A stretch of DNA of 64,000 nt from an uncultured Rhodopila sp. Its GTDB lineage: Bacteria > Pseudomonadota > Alphaproteobacteria > Acetobacterales > Acetobacteraceae. The first letter of the stretch is position 1. Each line of letters begins with the position of its first letter. The position numbers were made by a program, and so were the translations under genes. Location: NCBI GenBank assembly GCA_903932145.1, contig CAIZFE010000055.1:92743-156742 (forward strand), read 5' to 3'. Below, piece after piece: positions 45,811 through 54,899 of the stretch. Under the pieces are notes generated by a model that did no database searches, was not told the DNA's origin, and worked only from the letters and a program-made list of their open reading frames with translations.

Positions 45811-46650
45811 CTACTTCAGTTCGAAGCCCATCGCGTGCAGTGCTGCGACCATCTTGTCGCGGCCGGACATCGCGGCAAGCTTGCCCATCCGGTTGATCAC
45901 GCGCTTGGTCCAGGTGTCCACCGGCATGCCGTGGCGCGCCGAGAAGCCTTCGAGCAACGTATCGTAAGAGGCGCGATGGGCGCTTTCACCCGTCGTATCG
46001 TAAACCTCGTGATGCACGATCACATCCTGCGGCAGGCGAGGTTTCACTTCAGTCGCGGCAGCGGCTGAAGCATAGCCGACGCACATACCAAACACGCCGA
46101 ACACGCCGGACGGCAGACCGCACACCCTGGCGACCTCCTGCGGATTGTTGCGCAGGGCGCCGATATAGACGCAGGACAGGCCAAGCGACTCGGCGGCAAC
46201 CGTGGCGTTCTGCGCGGCCAGGGCGGCATCGATCGCGGCGACCAGGAAGGTTTCCTGGAACGGCATGGTTTCCAACGGCACACCTTCCTCGGCGCTGAGG
46301 CGCTGGTTGCGGGAAATATCGGCCAACCACACCAGGAACAGCGGGCACTGCTCGATGTGCTTCTGGTTGGACGCGACTTTCGCCAACGCTGCCTTCTTGT
46401 CCGGATCGGTGACCGCGACGACCGACCAGGTTTGCAGGTTGGAGCTGGTGGCGGCCGACTGCGCGGCGGCGATCAGAGTTTCCAGCGTCCCGGTTGGCAG
46501 CGCATCCGAACGGTAGCCACGGATCGACCGGTGCGACAGCAGCAGCGCGATATGCTCGTTCCACGGGCCGGCGGCGGGAGAGGCCTCGGCGCCATAGCGC
46601 AACGCCAGCGCGTCGCTGGCGGTGAGGGTAATGGGTTGCGTAACATCCAT
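45811..46650 (-). CDS. Nitroreductase family flavoprotein (NfsA-like)
   Basis: 279 residues. FMN nitroreductase fold: LLSHRSIRGYRSDALP (FMN phosphate), AAQSAATSSNLQTWSVVAV, FLVAAIDAALAAQNATVAAESLGLSCVYIGALRNNP, and a C-terminal segment with the NfsA/FRP-type extension. Oxidoreductase for nitro-compounds, quinones or flavins with NADPH. Single-gene unit between a terminator and the BamE gene. Confidence 0.87.
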   Translation of the reverse strand: MDVTQPITLTASDALALRYGAEASPAAGPWNEHIALLLSHRSIRGYRSDALPTGTLETLIAAAQSAATSSNLQTWSVVAVTDPDKKAALAKVASNQKHIEQCPLFLVWLADISRNQRLSAEEGVPLETMPFQETFLVAAIDAALAAQNATVAAESLGLSCVYIGALRNNPQEVARVCGLPSGVFGVFGMCVGYASAAAATEVKPRLPQDVIVHHEVYDTTGESAHRASYDTLLEGFSARHGMPVDTWTKRVINRMGKLAAMSGRDKMVAALHAMGFELK

Positions 46651-46801
46651 GACGAAAGACCTGTTCCAGGGTTGGCGGCGCGCGCAAGCGGCCGAACCTG
46701 GAACAGGCCGGAGTCACGCGCGCCTTTGACATGGAACAAAACTGCCCGAGCAACCATCCCGTGGCAAGGCCAACGGCCGGTTGCGGACCTGGAGGCCGCG
46801 G

Positions 46802-47326
46802 TTAACGCGGTGCGGTCGGTGCCCCGCCCGCGCCGCCACCTGGAGTCGATCCGGCACCGGTCGGGTTAAAGCGGCCGATATTGCCCAGCAGTTGCTGGAG
46901 GAACGATGCCTCGGTTCCCGGTGACGGGGTTGTGCGTGCGATTACCGTAACGGGCAGCGCATCGTCCTTGTCACGCTTCTCGATGCCTTTGAGCACGCCC
47001 TTATCGTCGAAATTGATGACAATGACATTCTGCTCCAACTCGCCCAGGGTGCGGCCGATGCGTTGCTGGGTCAGTTCGCTGATATACAGCCAGGTGTTGT
47101 CATCGAACGTATCCTTCGCGGTAGGCGAGCCGATCACCGCTGAAACGTCGGCCTTGGTCGAAACGCCGGGAACCAGTTCCTTCAGCGCGTCCGGGTCCAC
47201 CTTGTTGCCGCGCACCTGCGGCGGCGGCATCAGCCACCCGCAGGAGGACAGCAGCAGGCAGGCAACCAGCAAAAGGCTGCGCGGAGACCCTGGCAGGCGG
47301 GCGGTAGGCCGATTGGGCTTTGACAT
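46802..47326 (-). CDS. bamE: Outer-membrane assembly lipoprotein BamE (SmpA/OmlA)
   Basis: 174 residues from the ATG at 47326 (a TTG at 47332 is in frame). Lipobox LLSSC, then the BamE domain: NKVDPDALKELVPGVSTKADVSAVIGSPTAKDTFDDNTWLYIS...GVLKGI. A Gly/Pro/Thr-rich tail extends the C-terminus beyond the usual length. Part of the BAM complex that inserts beta-barrel proteins. Divergent from the Cbp3/YceD pair, an arrangement common in alphaproteobacteria. Confidence 0.9.
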   Translation of the reverse strand: MSKPNRPTARLPGSPRSLLLVACLLLSSCGWLMPPPQVRGNKVDPDALKELVPGVSTKADVSAVIGSPTAKDTFDDNTWLYISELTQQRIGRTLGELEQNVIVINFDDKGVLKGIEKRDKDDALPVTVIARTTPSPGTEASFLQQLLGNIGRFNPTGAGSTPGGGAGGAPTAPR

Positions 47327-47444
47327 GGGCAACTGATGTATCCCGCGATTTCTGGTAACCGACCGGTTGGATCGGCGGCCGGTGTTATCTATAGGTGCGT
47401 GTCACGGCCAGCCCGGCCGTGTCAATGAGCATCATGAGGCAGGA

Positions 47445-47984
47445 TTGGCCGGTTTCCTTCGCAAACGCACCTTGCACGAACGTGCCGCCTTCCAACTCTA
47501 TGGAGCGGCGGTCGCCGCGGCGCGCGATCCCTACCTTTATGCGACACTCGGTGTCCCGGACACGTTGGACGGGCGGTTCGACGCGGTCGTCCTGCACGTC
47601 TATCTGGTGGTTCGCCGGCTGAACGCCGAGGCCGAAACAGGGCCGGCAATGGCCCAGTCCGTGTTCGACGCCATGTTCCTGGATATGGACATCAACCTGC
47701 GGGAGATGGGTGTCGGCGACATGTCCGTTGGCCGTCGTAACAAAGCCATGTGGGAGGCATTCCACGGCCGTTGCGCCGCCTATGCGGCGGTGTGGGATGA
47801 CGGTCCGGGGCTGGCGGCCGCCTTCGCGCGCAACTTTTGGCGCGGCGCTGAACCGCCCGTCGATTCGCCGGCGGCGCTGGTCCGGCTGGCGCTGGCACAG
47901 GACTCTTGCCTCGCCGGGCAGGACACGGCCACCATGGCCGGTGGTTCGGTTCATTTTCTGCCGGCAGAGGAGGCCGCCCGATGA
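47445..47984 (+). CDS. Ubiquinol-cytochrome c chaperone family protein (Cbp3-like)
   Basis: 179 residues. The core LYGAAVAAARDPYLYATLGVPDTLDGRFDAVVLHVYLVVRRLNAE and AQSVFDAMFLDMDINLREMGVGDMSVGRR is diagnostic. The family helps assemble cytochrome b of complex III. I take the TTG at 47445, giving LAGFLRKR and with GAGGCAGGA just before it; an upstream TTG at 47367 adds an uncharacteristic stretch. The stop overlaps the YceD start by four bases (ATGA). Confidence 0.88.
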   Translation: MAGFLRKRTLHERAAFQLYGAAVAAARDPYLYATLGVPDTLDGRFDAVVLHVYLVVRRLNAEAETGPAMAQSVFDAMFLDMDINLREMGVGDMSVGRRNKAMWEAFHGRCAAYAAVWDDGPGLAAAFARNFWRGAEPPVDSPAALVRLALAQDSCLAGQDTATMAGGSVHFLPAEEAAR

Positions 47985-48466
47985 TCCCGGAATTACATCG
48001 CCCGTTGTCGCTGGATCGCATCGGGCCGCACGGCCTGGATACGACGATCGATGCCACGGCCGCCGAATGCGCCGCGCTGGCGGAGCGGATGCAGATTCCG
48101 GCGGTGCTGGCACTTTCCTGCACCTTTCATCTGATCCGCGAGGGGAAGGACAAAATCCTGGCGCGCGGTGTGCTGCGGGCCACGGTCACGCAGACCTGCG
48201 TCATCACCCTGGACGATTTCGACTCGCCGGTGGAGGAGGTTTTCCAGGTCCGCTTCGTGCCGTCGGGCGAGGAAACCGACGATATCGATCCCGAGTCGGA
48301 CGACGAGATCCCGTTCGAGGGGAACTTTATCGATCTGGGGGAAGCCGCGTCCGAACAGCTCGGGCTGGCGCTGGATCCATACCCGCGCATGCCGGGCGTG
48401 GAGATGCCAGAAATCGATGAGGACCCGGAGCCCCACCCGTTCGGCGCACTACGCAAACTGAATTGA
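47981..48466 (+). CDS. YceD family protein (DUF177)
   Basis: 161 residues. Acidic C-terminal half with VLRATVTQTCVITLDDFDSPVEEVFQVRFVP (the position of the CxxC/Cys pair is reduced to a single Cys), PFEGNFIDLGEAASEQLGLALDPYPRMPG and a closing HPFGALRKL. YceD is linked to large-subunit rRNA processing. In many genomes rpmF and plsX follow; here minus-strand toxin-antitoxin genes follow instead, which marks a rearrangement. Confidence 0.88.
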   Translation: MIPELHRPLSLDRIGPHGLDTTIDATAAECAALAERMQIPAVLALSCTFHLIREGKDKILARGVLRATVTQTCVITLDDFDSPVEEVFQVRFVPSGEETDDIDPESDDEIPFEGNFIDLGEAASEQLGLALDPYPRMPGVEMPEIDEDPEPHPFGALRKLN

Positions 48467-48469
48467 GCA

Positions 48470-48979
48470 TCAGGGCGCGCGGAAACACCGTAGCGCCGAC
48501 TCAATTGGAATGAACATGCGGCGATCCGGGGGCAGATCGACGAACCCGTGGTGTCGATAAAAGCGTTCGGCGGCGGCGTCCTTCGGATCGACCAGAACAG
48601 CGTAAGTCTCGATATCCGCCCTCGCGACGCGTGTAATGGCATCGGCCAGCAGGGCGGAACCAAATTTCTGCCCCCTGAAAGCCGTCGAGACGGCGAGGCG
48701 ACCGATCAGCACCGCTGGCAGAGCTGCGTAGCGAGGCAGTTTGGCGGTGATCGCCTCAGGTAGCGCCGTGGTCAAAACGTTCGTCGCTGCCAGCGTGTAA
48801 TAACCGGCGATAACGCCCGTGGAAGACTCCGTCAGGACAAAGCAGGTAGCGATGCGGCGCCTGATATCCTGCGATGCCTGCTGCCGGAAATACCGATCGA
48901 GCGGTTCGACCCCACACGCAAAAGAGGCTCGGTCGTGAGTAGTGGAAAGGGCGTTGACGACGAAAGGCGCTGCATTCAC
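48470..48979 (-). CDS. GNAT acetyltransferase toxin (TacT/AtaT-like)
   Basis: 169 residues. GNAT fold with GRLAVSTAFRGQKFGSALLADAI as the acetyl-CoA loop and FYRHHGFVDLP at the end. The start CGVEPLDRYFRQQASQD is typical of TacT toxins, which acetylate the amino group of charged tRNAs and stop translation. ATG overlaps the antitoxin stop by four bases. Downstream partner of the DUF1778 gene. Confidence 0.88.
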   Translation of the reverse strand: MNAAPFVVNALSTTHDRASFACGVEPLDRYFRQQASQDIRRRIATCFVLTESSTGVIAGYYTLAATNVLTTALPEAITAKLPRYAALPAVLIGRLAVSTAFRGQKFGSALLADAITRVARADIETYAVLVDPKDAAAERFYRHHGFVDLPPDRRMFIPIESALRCFRAP

Positions 48980-49257
48980 GCCGACTTCACCAATGCACGG
49001 TGGTGGGCAAAGGCCCGCTTCATGGCAGGTGCAAGCTCGGGTGGATCGATCAGCGCGGCGGCGAACCGGTCGGACGCCTCGCGGGAGAGGCGGATCAGCT
49101 CCAAGTCAGCAATGTCCTTGCGCACGGCGCTCTGTAGCGTAGCAGTCACGTAATCGCTAACGGTTCGTCCTTGTGTTTCCGCGACACGGCGAAGCTGATC
49201 GAGAAGATCAGGGGTGACGCGGGCGTCCAGGCGGGCGGATTTTTGTGGGGTCGGCAT
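48976..49257 (-). CDS. DUF1778 antitoxin (TacA-like)
   Basis: 93 residues. N-terminal ribbon-helix-helix (ARLDARVTPDLLDQLRRVAETQGRTVSDYVTATL) and a C-terminal helix that should wrap the toxin (REASDRFAAALIDPPELAPAMKRAF). It binds its own promoter with TacT. The ATG at 49257 is immediately preceded by the short repeat motif GCCGATTGGTATCA, which leaves no classical ribosome-binding site. Confidence 0.88.
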   Translation of the reverse strand: MPTPQKSARLDARVTPDLLDQLRRVAETQGRTVSDYVTATLQSAVRKDIADLELIRLSREASDRFAAALIDPPELAPAMKRAFAHHRALVKSA

Positions 49258-49260
49258 TTG

Positions 49261-49278
49261 ATACCAATCGGCTTTGAC
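49261..49278. repeat. Short dispersed motif ATACCAATCGGC
   Basis: ATACCAATCGGCTTTGAC here matches ATACCAATCGGCGGTGAC at 1445-1462. Related forms occur at 62129 (ATACCGATCGGC) and, inverted, near 36608-36625 and 62288-62300. At this copy the motif abuts the antitoxin start codon. Confidence 0.55.
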
Positions 49279-49438
49279 GTTGACGTGAAGTTAGTCCGAT
49301 TACGCAATGGACAGGATTGGGCAGACCATGACGATGAAGGTGGGATGGTCGGCCCAACGCTCGTTGAGAGCGTATATGTACGACTTTTTGCCGTACGGAT
49401 CAAGTGCGATTTATCCGACGACAGACACGGACCTATTC

Positions 49439-50215
49439 TTACCGAGCCTTGAAGTCCGGTTTGCGCTTTTCCTTGAACGCACGCGCACCTTCTCCGTGAT
49501 CCTCCGACATCAATGCCAACCCCTGAGCCCAGGCCTCGGAATCCAGGCACGCCTCCAGCGAAGGTGTGTTCATCGCCTTGAACATCTTCTTGGCGATCCC
49601 GAACGCGAAGCCCGGCCCGCGTGCAAGATCATCAGCCAACGCCAAAGCGGTCGTTTCGAGTGCGTCGTCGGCGACAAGGCGGGTGACGAGACCCAGTTGC
49701 AATGCCTCGGCCGCCGGCACTTTGCGGGCGGTATAAACAAGCTCCTTCGCTCTCAACACGCCCAGCAATTGACTGAGGAAATAGATCGCGCCGCCATCCG
49801 GGACCAGGCCGACGTTGCGGAACACCTGAGAAAAGACGGCGGTTTCCGACGCAACGATCATGTCGCACGCCATCGCCATGCTCCAGCCGATCCCGGCGAC
49901 AGGGCCACGCACGGCGGCGATCACCGGTTTCTCGATGTTGGCGATGCTCAGGATCATCCGATGCGCGCTTTTCAGGCGTTGGCGGCCGGTTGTGACGGTG
50001 AATGCCCCCATGTTGGTGACGTCGCCGCTGGCGCAAAAACCCCGGCCGGCGGCGTCCAGGATCACCGCCCGCACGCTGTCGTCCTGCGCCATGTCGGTGA
50101 ACAAAGCGCTGATCCGGTCTCGCATCGCATCCGTCAGGGCGTTGAGCCGATCCGGGCGGTTCAGCGTCACCCGCGCGATGGCACCGTCCCGCGCGAATAC
50201 GATGTGCTCGGTCAT
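49439..50215 (-). CDS. Enoyl-CoA hydratase/isomerase family protein
   Basis: 258 residues. Crotonase fold: the first oxyanion loop is ASGDVTNMG, the second VRGPVAGIGWSMAMACD; LPDGGAIYFLSQLLG and HGEGARAFKEKRKPDFKAR follow. One of the two classical Glu is replaced by Asp near VPDGG, so hydratase versus isomerase is open. Its ATG overlaps the CoA-transferase stop by four bases. Last gene of the binding protein-CaiB-crotonase operon. Confidence 0.9.
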   Translation of the reverse strand: MTEHIVFARDGAIARVTLNRPDRLNALTDAMRDRISALFTDMAQDDSVRAVILDAAGRGFCASGDVTNMGAFTVTTGRQRLKSAHRMILSIANIEKPVIAAVRGPVAGIGWSMAMACDMIVASETAVFSQVFRNVGLVPDGGAIYFLSQLLGVLRAKELVYTARKVPAAEALQLGLVTRLVADDALETTALALADDLARGPGFAFGIAKKMFKAMNTPSLEACLDSEAWAQGLALMSEDHGEGARAFKEKRKPDFKAR

Positions 50216-51408
50216 GTAGCGCCGTCCAGGATAATTCCGGCCCCCGCCAACCGGGCGATCTCGGCATCCGCATACCCCAGTTCCTGCAACACGATCCGGC
50301 TATGTTGGCCGAGCATCGGCGGCGGCGTTCCGGCTCCACGTGGTTCGCCGTCAAACACGATCGGTTGGGCAATCGTCTTGATCGGACCCAGCACGGGATG
50401 GGGATATTCCAGCACCAAACCACGGGAAGCGGTGTGCGGGTGATCGAGTGCTTCCTTCAGCGTATTGATCGGGGCGCACGGCACGCCCAGGCCCATCAGC
50501 AGATCGACCCATTCATCGCGAGTACGGGTGCTGACGATGTCCTGCACCAGGGCGACGGTTTCGGCGCGGTTTCGCACCCGATCGGGGCTGGTGCGGAAAC
50601 GCGGGTCCTCGGCCAGTTCGTCACGACCGACCACTTTGCAGAAGCGGCGCCAGAGGTTGTCATTGGCGATGCCGATCAGCACCGGCGCGTCGGACGCCTC
50701 GAACGCCTGATACGGCACCAGCGATTCGTGACCTGATCCGCATTTGTCGGGCAGCACGCCTTTTTCCCAATAGACATGGAAATTATAACTTAGAAACGAC
50801 ATCGCGGTTTCGAACAGGGAGACTTCAAGCTGGCTGCCCTCCCCGGTTTGGCCCCGCCGGATCAGGGCCGCCATAATGCCGGACACCGCATGCAGCCCGG
50901 TTGTCTGATCGATCGGGGAGAACGGGCTGCGGATCGGTTCGCCCCCCTCCTCGCCGCTGATGCCCATGATGCCGCTGAACGCTTGCAGAATGACGTCGTA
51001 ACCCAGCGCATGGCTCAACGGACCGGTGCGTCCAAAGCCGGAAATACTGCAATAGATCAAACGCGGGTTGAGCGCGTGCAGAGTCGAAAAATCGATGCCG
51101 AGGCGATCCGCCACGCCCGTGCCGTAGCTTTCGATCACGACGTCCGCCTTGACTGCCAGTTTGTGGACGATCGCCTGCCCCTCGGCGGTTTTCAGGTCCA
51201 CCGCCAGACTGCGTTTGTTGCGGTTGACGCTCAGGAAGATCGCGCCGGTCTCCCCCCGGAACGGCGGCCAGCGTCTGGTGTCGTCGCCGATTTGGCACGG
51301 TTCCACCTTGATGACCTCGGCCCCCAGGTCGCCCAGGTATTGTGTGCACAACGGTCCCGCCAGAACCTTGGTCAAATCCAGGATGCGTATGCCCGCGAGC
51401 GGTTTCAT
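50212..51408 (-). CDS. Class III CoA-transferase (CaiB/BaiF family)
   Basis: 398 residues. PLAGIRILDLTKVLAGPLCTQYLGDLGAEVIKVEP start, NRNKRSLAVDLKTAEG, and the catalytic Asp in GLHAVSGIMAAL-upstream region (SPIDQTTGLHA). It moves CoA between organic acids. Upstream is an ABC binding protein and downstream a crotonase, so the operon likely activates and degrades an imported acid. Confidence 0.92.
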   Translation of the reverse strand: MKPLAGIRILDLTKVLAGPLCTQYLGDLGAEVIKVEPCQIGDDTRRWPPFRGETGAIFLSVNRNKRSLAVDLKTAEGQAIVHKLAVKADVVIESYGTGVADRLGIDFSTLHALNPRLIYCSISGFGRTGPLSHALGYDVILQAFSGIMGISGEEGGEPIRSPFSPIDQTTGLHAVSGIMAALIRRGQTGEGSQLEVSLFETAMSFLSYNFHVYWEKGVLPDKCGSGHESLVPYQAFEASDAPVLIGIANDNLWRRFCKVVGRDELAEDPRFRTSPDRVRNRAETVALVQDIVSTRTRDEWVDLLMGLGVPCAPINTLKEALDHPHTASRGLVLEYPHPVLGPIKTIAQPIVFDGEPRGAGTPPPMLGQHSRIVLQELGYADAEIARLAGAGIILDGAT

Positions 51409-51442
51409 CGATAGTTTCCTGCCTGCTTATTGCCGAATTGGT

Positions 51443-52636
51443 CTAGTGCCTGACGAACGGACAACCGCCATCCGCCAGCGGGCGGAATGCCTGCTCGGGC
51501 GGCACGGTCGAAATGATCTTGTAGTAGTCCCAGGGATATTGTGACTCCGCCGGTGTTTTCACCTGCAACAGATAGACCGGATGAATCAGTCTTCCGTCCT
51601 CGCGCAACCGCGCCCCGGGCGCATAGAAATCGTCCAGTGGATTGGCCTTCATCCATGCCATCACCTTGGCGGAGTCTGTCGAATTTTCGGCGATTACCGC
51701 CCGCAGGTAGTGATGCACGGCCGAGTACGTCTCCGCCTGTTCCCGCGTGGGCATGCGGCCGACGCGATCGAAGAACCGGTGCGACCATGCGCGGGTGGCC
51801 TCGTTCCGGTCCCAGTAAAAACCGGCTGTCAGATACAGTCCCTGCGCGGTTTCCAGGCCAAGGCTGTGAACGTCGCTGATAAACAGCGCCATCGCGACAA
51901 TCGTCTGGCTCGGTGCTCCGACATGGAATTCATGCGCCTGCTTGATCGAATTGATCGTGTCGGTCCCGGCATTCGCCAGGGCAATCATTTTGGCCCCGGA
52001 CGCCTGCGCTTGCAGCAGGAACGACGATTGGTCGTCGGTGCCGAACGGATGCTGCGCCTCCCCAAGCACCTTGCCGCCATTCGCTTCGATGACTTTCCGG
52101 GCGGCCTCCGCCAGTCCGTGACCAGCGGCGTAATCGGCGGTCACCAGGAACCACGTATCGGCCCCCCCTCGCGCCATCATCGCTCTGGTCGTGCCGGTGG
52201 ACAGGCTAAAGGTATCGTCGGTCCAATGCGCGGATACGGGCGAACACTCCTTGCCGGTCAGCAAAGCCGTCGCGCCGCCGGTGATGAGAAATATCTTGTT
52301 GCGCTCCCGCGTCAGGGTCTGCACGGCGAGAGCGATCGCCGAATTGGGAACATTGACGATGGTATCGACGTGTTCGGTGTCCAGCCACTTGCGGGCAATG
52401 GCAGCGCCCACATCCGGCTTGCTTTGGTGATCGGCGCTGATGACTTCGACCTGATGGGCCCCGAGCTGCGCCTTCAGGTCCTCGGCCGCCATTTTGGTTG
52501 CCTCAACGGCGCCGGTCCCGGAGGAATCCGCGAATGGTCCGCCCAGGTCCGTCAATACACCCAACTTGACGTTCTGGGCATAGGCGCCGCTGGAGAGCAG
52601 CAGCCCGACAGCAAGGATAAGTCCTGGCATCTTCAT
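51443..52636 (-). CDS. Periplasmic ligand-binding protein (LivK-type)
   Basis: 397 residues with a Sec signal (LILAVGLLLSSGAYA). Type I binding fold: VKLGVLTDLGGPFADSSGTG, KPDVGAAIARKWLD, NSAIALAVQTLT and AMIALANAGTDTINSIKQAHEF. No permease is in the window, so the transporter is elsewhere. It starts the operon with the CaiB-type CoA-transferase, which suggests its ligand is the acid that this operon metabolises. Confidence 0.9.
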   Translation of the reverse strand: MKMPGLILAVGLLLSSGAYAQNVKLGVLTDLGGPFADSSGTGAVEATKMAAEDLKAQLGAHQVEVISADHQSKPDVGAAIARKWLDTEHVDTIVNVPNSAIALAVQTLTRERNKIFLITGGATALLTGKECSPVSAHWTDDTFSLSTGTTRAMMARGGADTWFLVTADYAAGHGLAEAARKVIEANGGKVLGEAQHPFGTDDQSSFLLQAQASGAKMIALANAGTDTINSIKQAHEFHVGAPSQTIVAMALFISDVHSLGLETAQGLYLTAGFYWDRNEATRAWSHRFFDRVGRMPTREQAETYSAVHHYLRAVIAENSTDSAKVMAWMKANPLDDFYAPGARLREDGRLIHPVYLLQVKTPAESQYPWDYYKIISTVPPEQAFRPLADGGCPFVRH

Positions 52637-52818
52637 CCGGTCGTTTCCCTGTTTCCAGCCTTACCGGCCATTTTTTCGTCCGCGCCAGCGATCATGGCGG
52701 GCAGATGGTTCAATTGTAAACCTGCACGACCCGAAGGCGCGCGGCGGCTGAAATTGACAAGACTTCGCCGCTCGGGCTTACCGTGAGGCACGGGAACGAA
52801 CCAAAAGGACCAGCCGCG

Positions 52819-53592
52819 ATGTCGATAGATTGTGTCGTAGAAGACGGAATCGCAACGATAACGATGAACCGGCCGGAACGGTTGAACGCGATGGACGCCG
52901 CCCATTATCAGGCGCTGTCGGATGCCTGGATCATGGTTCGCGACGACCCGGCGATTCGTGTCGCCATCATCACCGGGGCGGGCGAGCGATCGTTTACCAC
53001 CGGCGCCGACCTGAAAAGTTTCATTCCGGCGTTGCCGAGTGTGGCGGAATTGCTGCTCACCCAGGCCGGCCAATTGTTGAACCGGGGACTGGAGGTCTGG
53101 AAACCGGTGATCGCGGCTGTCAACGGGTATTGTGTCGGCGGCGGTATGACTCTGATGCTCGCGGCTGACATTCGGGTGGCGGCGGAGCACGCGACCTTCG
53201 GCGTCGCCGAGGTCAAGCGAGGCGTGTTCCCGGCGAATGGCGGCACACAGCGCATCGTGCATCAGCTTCCGCACGCGATCGCCATGGAACTGCTGCTGAC
53301 CGGCGACAGTATCGACGCGGCGACGGCCGCCCGGTGGGGCCTGGTCAACAAGGTGGTGCCGGCGGCGGACGTGATGACGACCGCGCTTGCGTATGCAAAA
53401 CGGATTGCCGCCAACGCGCCGCTCGCTGTGCAGGCGGCGAAGGAACTGGCGATCCGAAGCATGGACGTCGATCTGGCGACGGGCTTGCGGTTTGAACAGC
53501 TTATGCTGCGGATCCTGCAAGGGACTGATGATGTGCGGGAAGGCACCACCGCGTTCGCCGAAAAGCGCCCGCCGCGGTTTACCGGGCGTTGA
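52819..53592 (+). CDS. Enoyl-CoA hydratase/isomerase family protein
   Basis: 257 residues. Crotonase with ERSFTTGADLKSF as first oxyanion loop and AAVNGYCVGGGMTLMLAADIRVA as second, GVFPANGGTQRIVHQLP, and C-terminal TTAFAEKRPPRFTGR. ATG at 52819 after AAAAGGA. Divergent from the binding-protein operon, and probably part of the same catabolic theme. Confidence 0.92.
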   Translation: MSIDCVVEDGIATITMNRPERLNAMDAAHYQALSDAWIMVRDDPAIRVAIITGAGERSFTTGADLKSFIPALPSVAELLLTQAGQLLNRGLEVWKPVIAAVNGYCVGGGMTLMLAADIRVAAEHATFGVAEVKRGVFPANGGTQRIVHQLPHAIAMELLLTGDSIDAATAARWGLVNKVVPAADVMTTALAYAKRIAANAPLAVQAAKELAIRSMDVDLATGLRFEQLMLRILQGTDDVREGTTAFAEKRPPRFTGR

Positions 53593-53784
53593 GACCGGTT
53601 GCCGCGCCCGCCATCACGAGAGCGCGTCAACTGAACCGGACCTGAGCGCACCGCAATCGGATGGAGGTGCGAACGGCGAAACGATCTGAACATGACCAAT
53701 GCCGCGTCCCGTCCCGATGACGCTCCGGTGCGCGCGCAAGCGCCCCCGGAATCAGAGGGTGCGGCGCCTGTCCTCGGGTGGGAT

Positions 53785-54567
53785 TCAGGGTGGTGCGGTG
53801 GCCAGCCTCGGGCCGGGCGGATCCGCCCTCGGAGCCTCGCCGATCATATACCCGAGCACCTGGCGGACCGTCTCCGGTGGCGGGAACTTCCAGGCAAAGC
53901 CCCAGGTGTCCGGGCGCTGGTTCCGCTCTTTCTGAAACGATGTTGCGCGGATTTCTCGGACTTTGCATATGACAGTCAGGCTGCCGCCGTAGGCCCGCAG
54001 CGTCTCGAATAGATCGTTCCAGAAAGTGCCGGTGCAAAAGCTGGGGATGACGGCGAGGTCCATGCAGATCGCGGCAATGGTGCGGCCGAGCGGACGGCGC
54101 CGGACCTCGGCGTCGAGTTCCTCGATGGTGGGGATGCGAAGATCGTCCGGATCGAACGGGCGGCGCCCGGGCTTGGGCACCTTTTGCTCCGCCTCTTGCG
54201 GTTCGGCCAGAGGCTTGGCCGACGGCTTGGCCGGCGTCGGGGCGCGTGGTTCCACGAATGTGATGTCGCGGCCTTTTTCGGCGCGGACGAGCAGATAACG
54301 CTCCAGGGCCATGGCGCGAAGAATGCCACGTTGCAGGCGGGCGAGGATGGCCGGCAAATTGTAGGTGCCGCAGACGCCAGCCACGATCGCAAATTCCACG
54401 TTGGCGGCGCGGTTCGGGACGGTCTCGGCGAGACGGCGGCCATGGCCTAGCAGGACGCGGACGACATACAGCAGGCCAGCGATGCATTCTGGCACGGTGC
54501 GCCCGGGCCGGTCCTGTGTCGAATCAGGCTGGGTAGGCCGGGATGAGGGTGGCGCCGCGTGCTCCAT
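53785..54567 (-). CDS. Lineage-specific hypothetical protein
   Basis: 260 residues. Helical N-terminal half (GLLYVVRVLLGHGRRLAETVPNRAANVEFAIVAGVCGTYNLPAILARLQRGILRAMALERYLLVRAEKGRDI), an Ala/Pro/Lys linker, and a C-terminal half with RTIAAICMDLAVIPSFCTGTFWNDLFETLRAYGG. I recognise the look from Acetobacteraceae hypothetical proteins, but no function is known to me. It has an AT-rich promoter with an embedded palindrome. Confidence 0.7.
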   Translation of the reverse strand: MEHAAPPSSRPTQPDSTQDRPGRTVPECIAGLLYVVRVLLGHGRRLAETVPNRAANVEFAIVAGVCGTYNLPAILARLQRGILRAMALERYLLVRAEKGRDITFVEPRAPTPAKPSAKPLAEPQEAEQKVPKPGRRPFDPDDLRIPTIEELDAEVRRRPLGRTIAAICMDLAVIPSFCTGTFWNDLFETLRAYGGSLTVICKVREIRATSFQKERNQRPDTWGFAWKFPPPETVRQVLGYMIGEAPRADPPGPRLATAPP

Positions 54568-54576
54568 GTTTTAACA

Positions 54577-54602
54577 CTAACTTATACGTTAGATAATGTC
54601 AA
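54577..54602 (-). promoter_or_regulatory. Promoter with embedded palindrome
   Basis: On the minus strand TTGACA (54602-54597) is followed after 4 bases by the palindrome CTAACGTATAAGTTAG (54592-54577), 10 bases before the ATG. The position between -35 and start suits an autoregulator or repressor site. Confidence 0.5.
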
Positions 54603-54796
54603 TGCTTGCGTGCAGGCCACCATGGGGAAGTCCGCAGAGTGAACGTTTCGCGGTACGCCGGGCTGAGAGTCCCGTCAGCGTCTATTGGGTACCATCCCGC
54701 CAGTCGGACCGAAGCCATTTGGACCACCAGGCACCGCGGTTGAGATCAATCCAAGCCTGCCTTATCGACCGCGTTGATGCTGACTCTCTTCCCGAT

Positions 54797-54835
54797 CGTC
54801 AGGGCACGGGCCGCGCGGACAAGCCCGGCATGACG
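54797..54835. repeat. Degenerate half of the 79-bp repeat
   Basis: Only the right half with its end remains (GCGGACAAGCCCGGCATGACG). The bases after it (GTGGAATAGCCG, then ACGTC) also match the bases after copy 3 at 36580, so the unit may extend beyond 79 bp. It lies in the 332-base gap between the hypothetical gene and the binding protein; the rest of the gap is empty. Confidence 0.5.
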
Positions 54836-54899
54836 GTAGTGGAATAGCCGCACGTCGGTCTCAAAGCGGATTGCCATGATCGACCGCGTTTCCGCCCGT

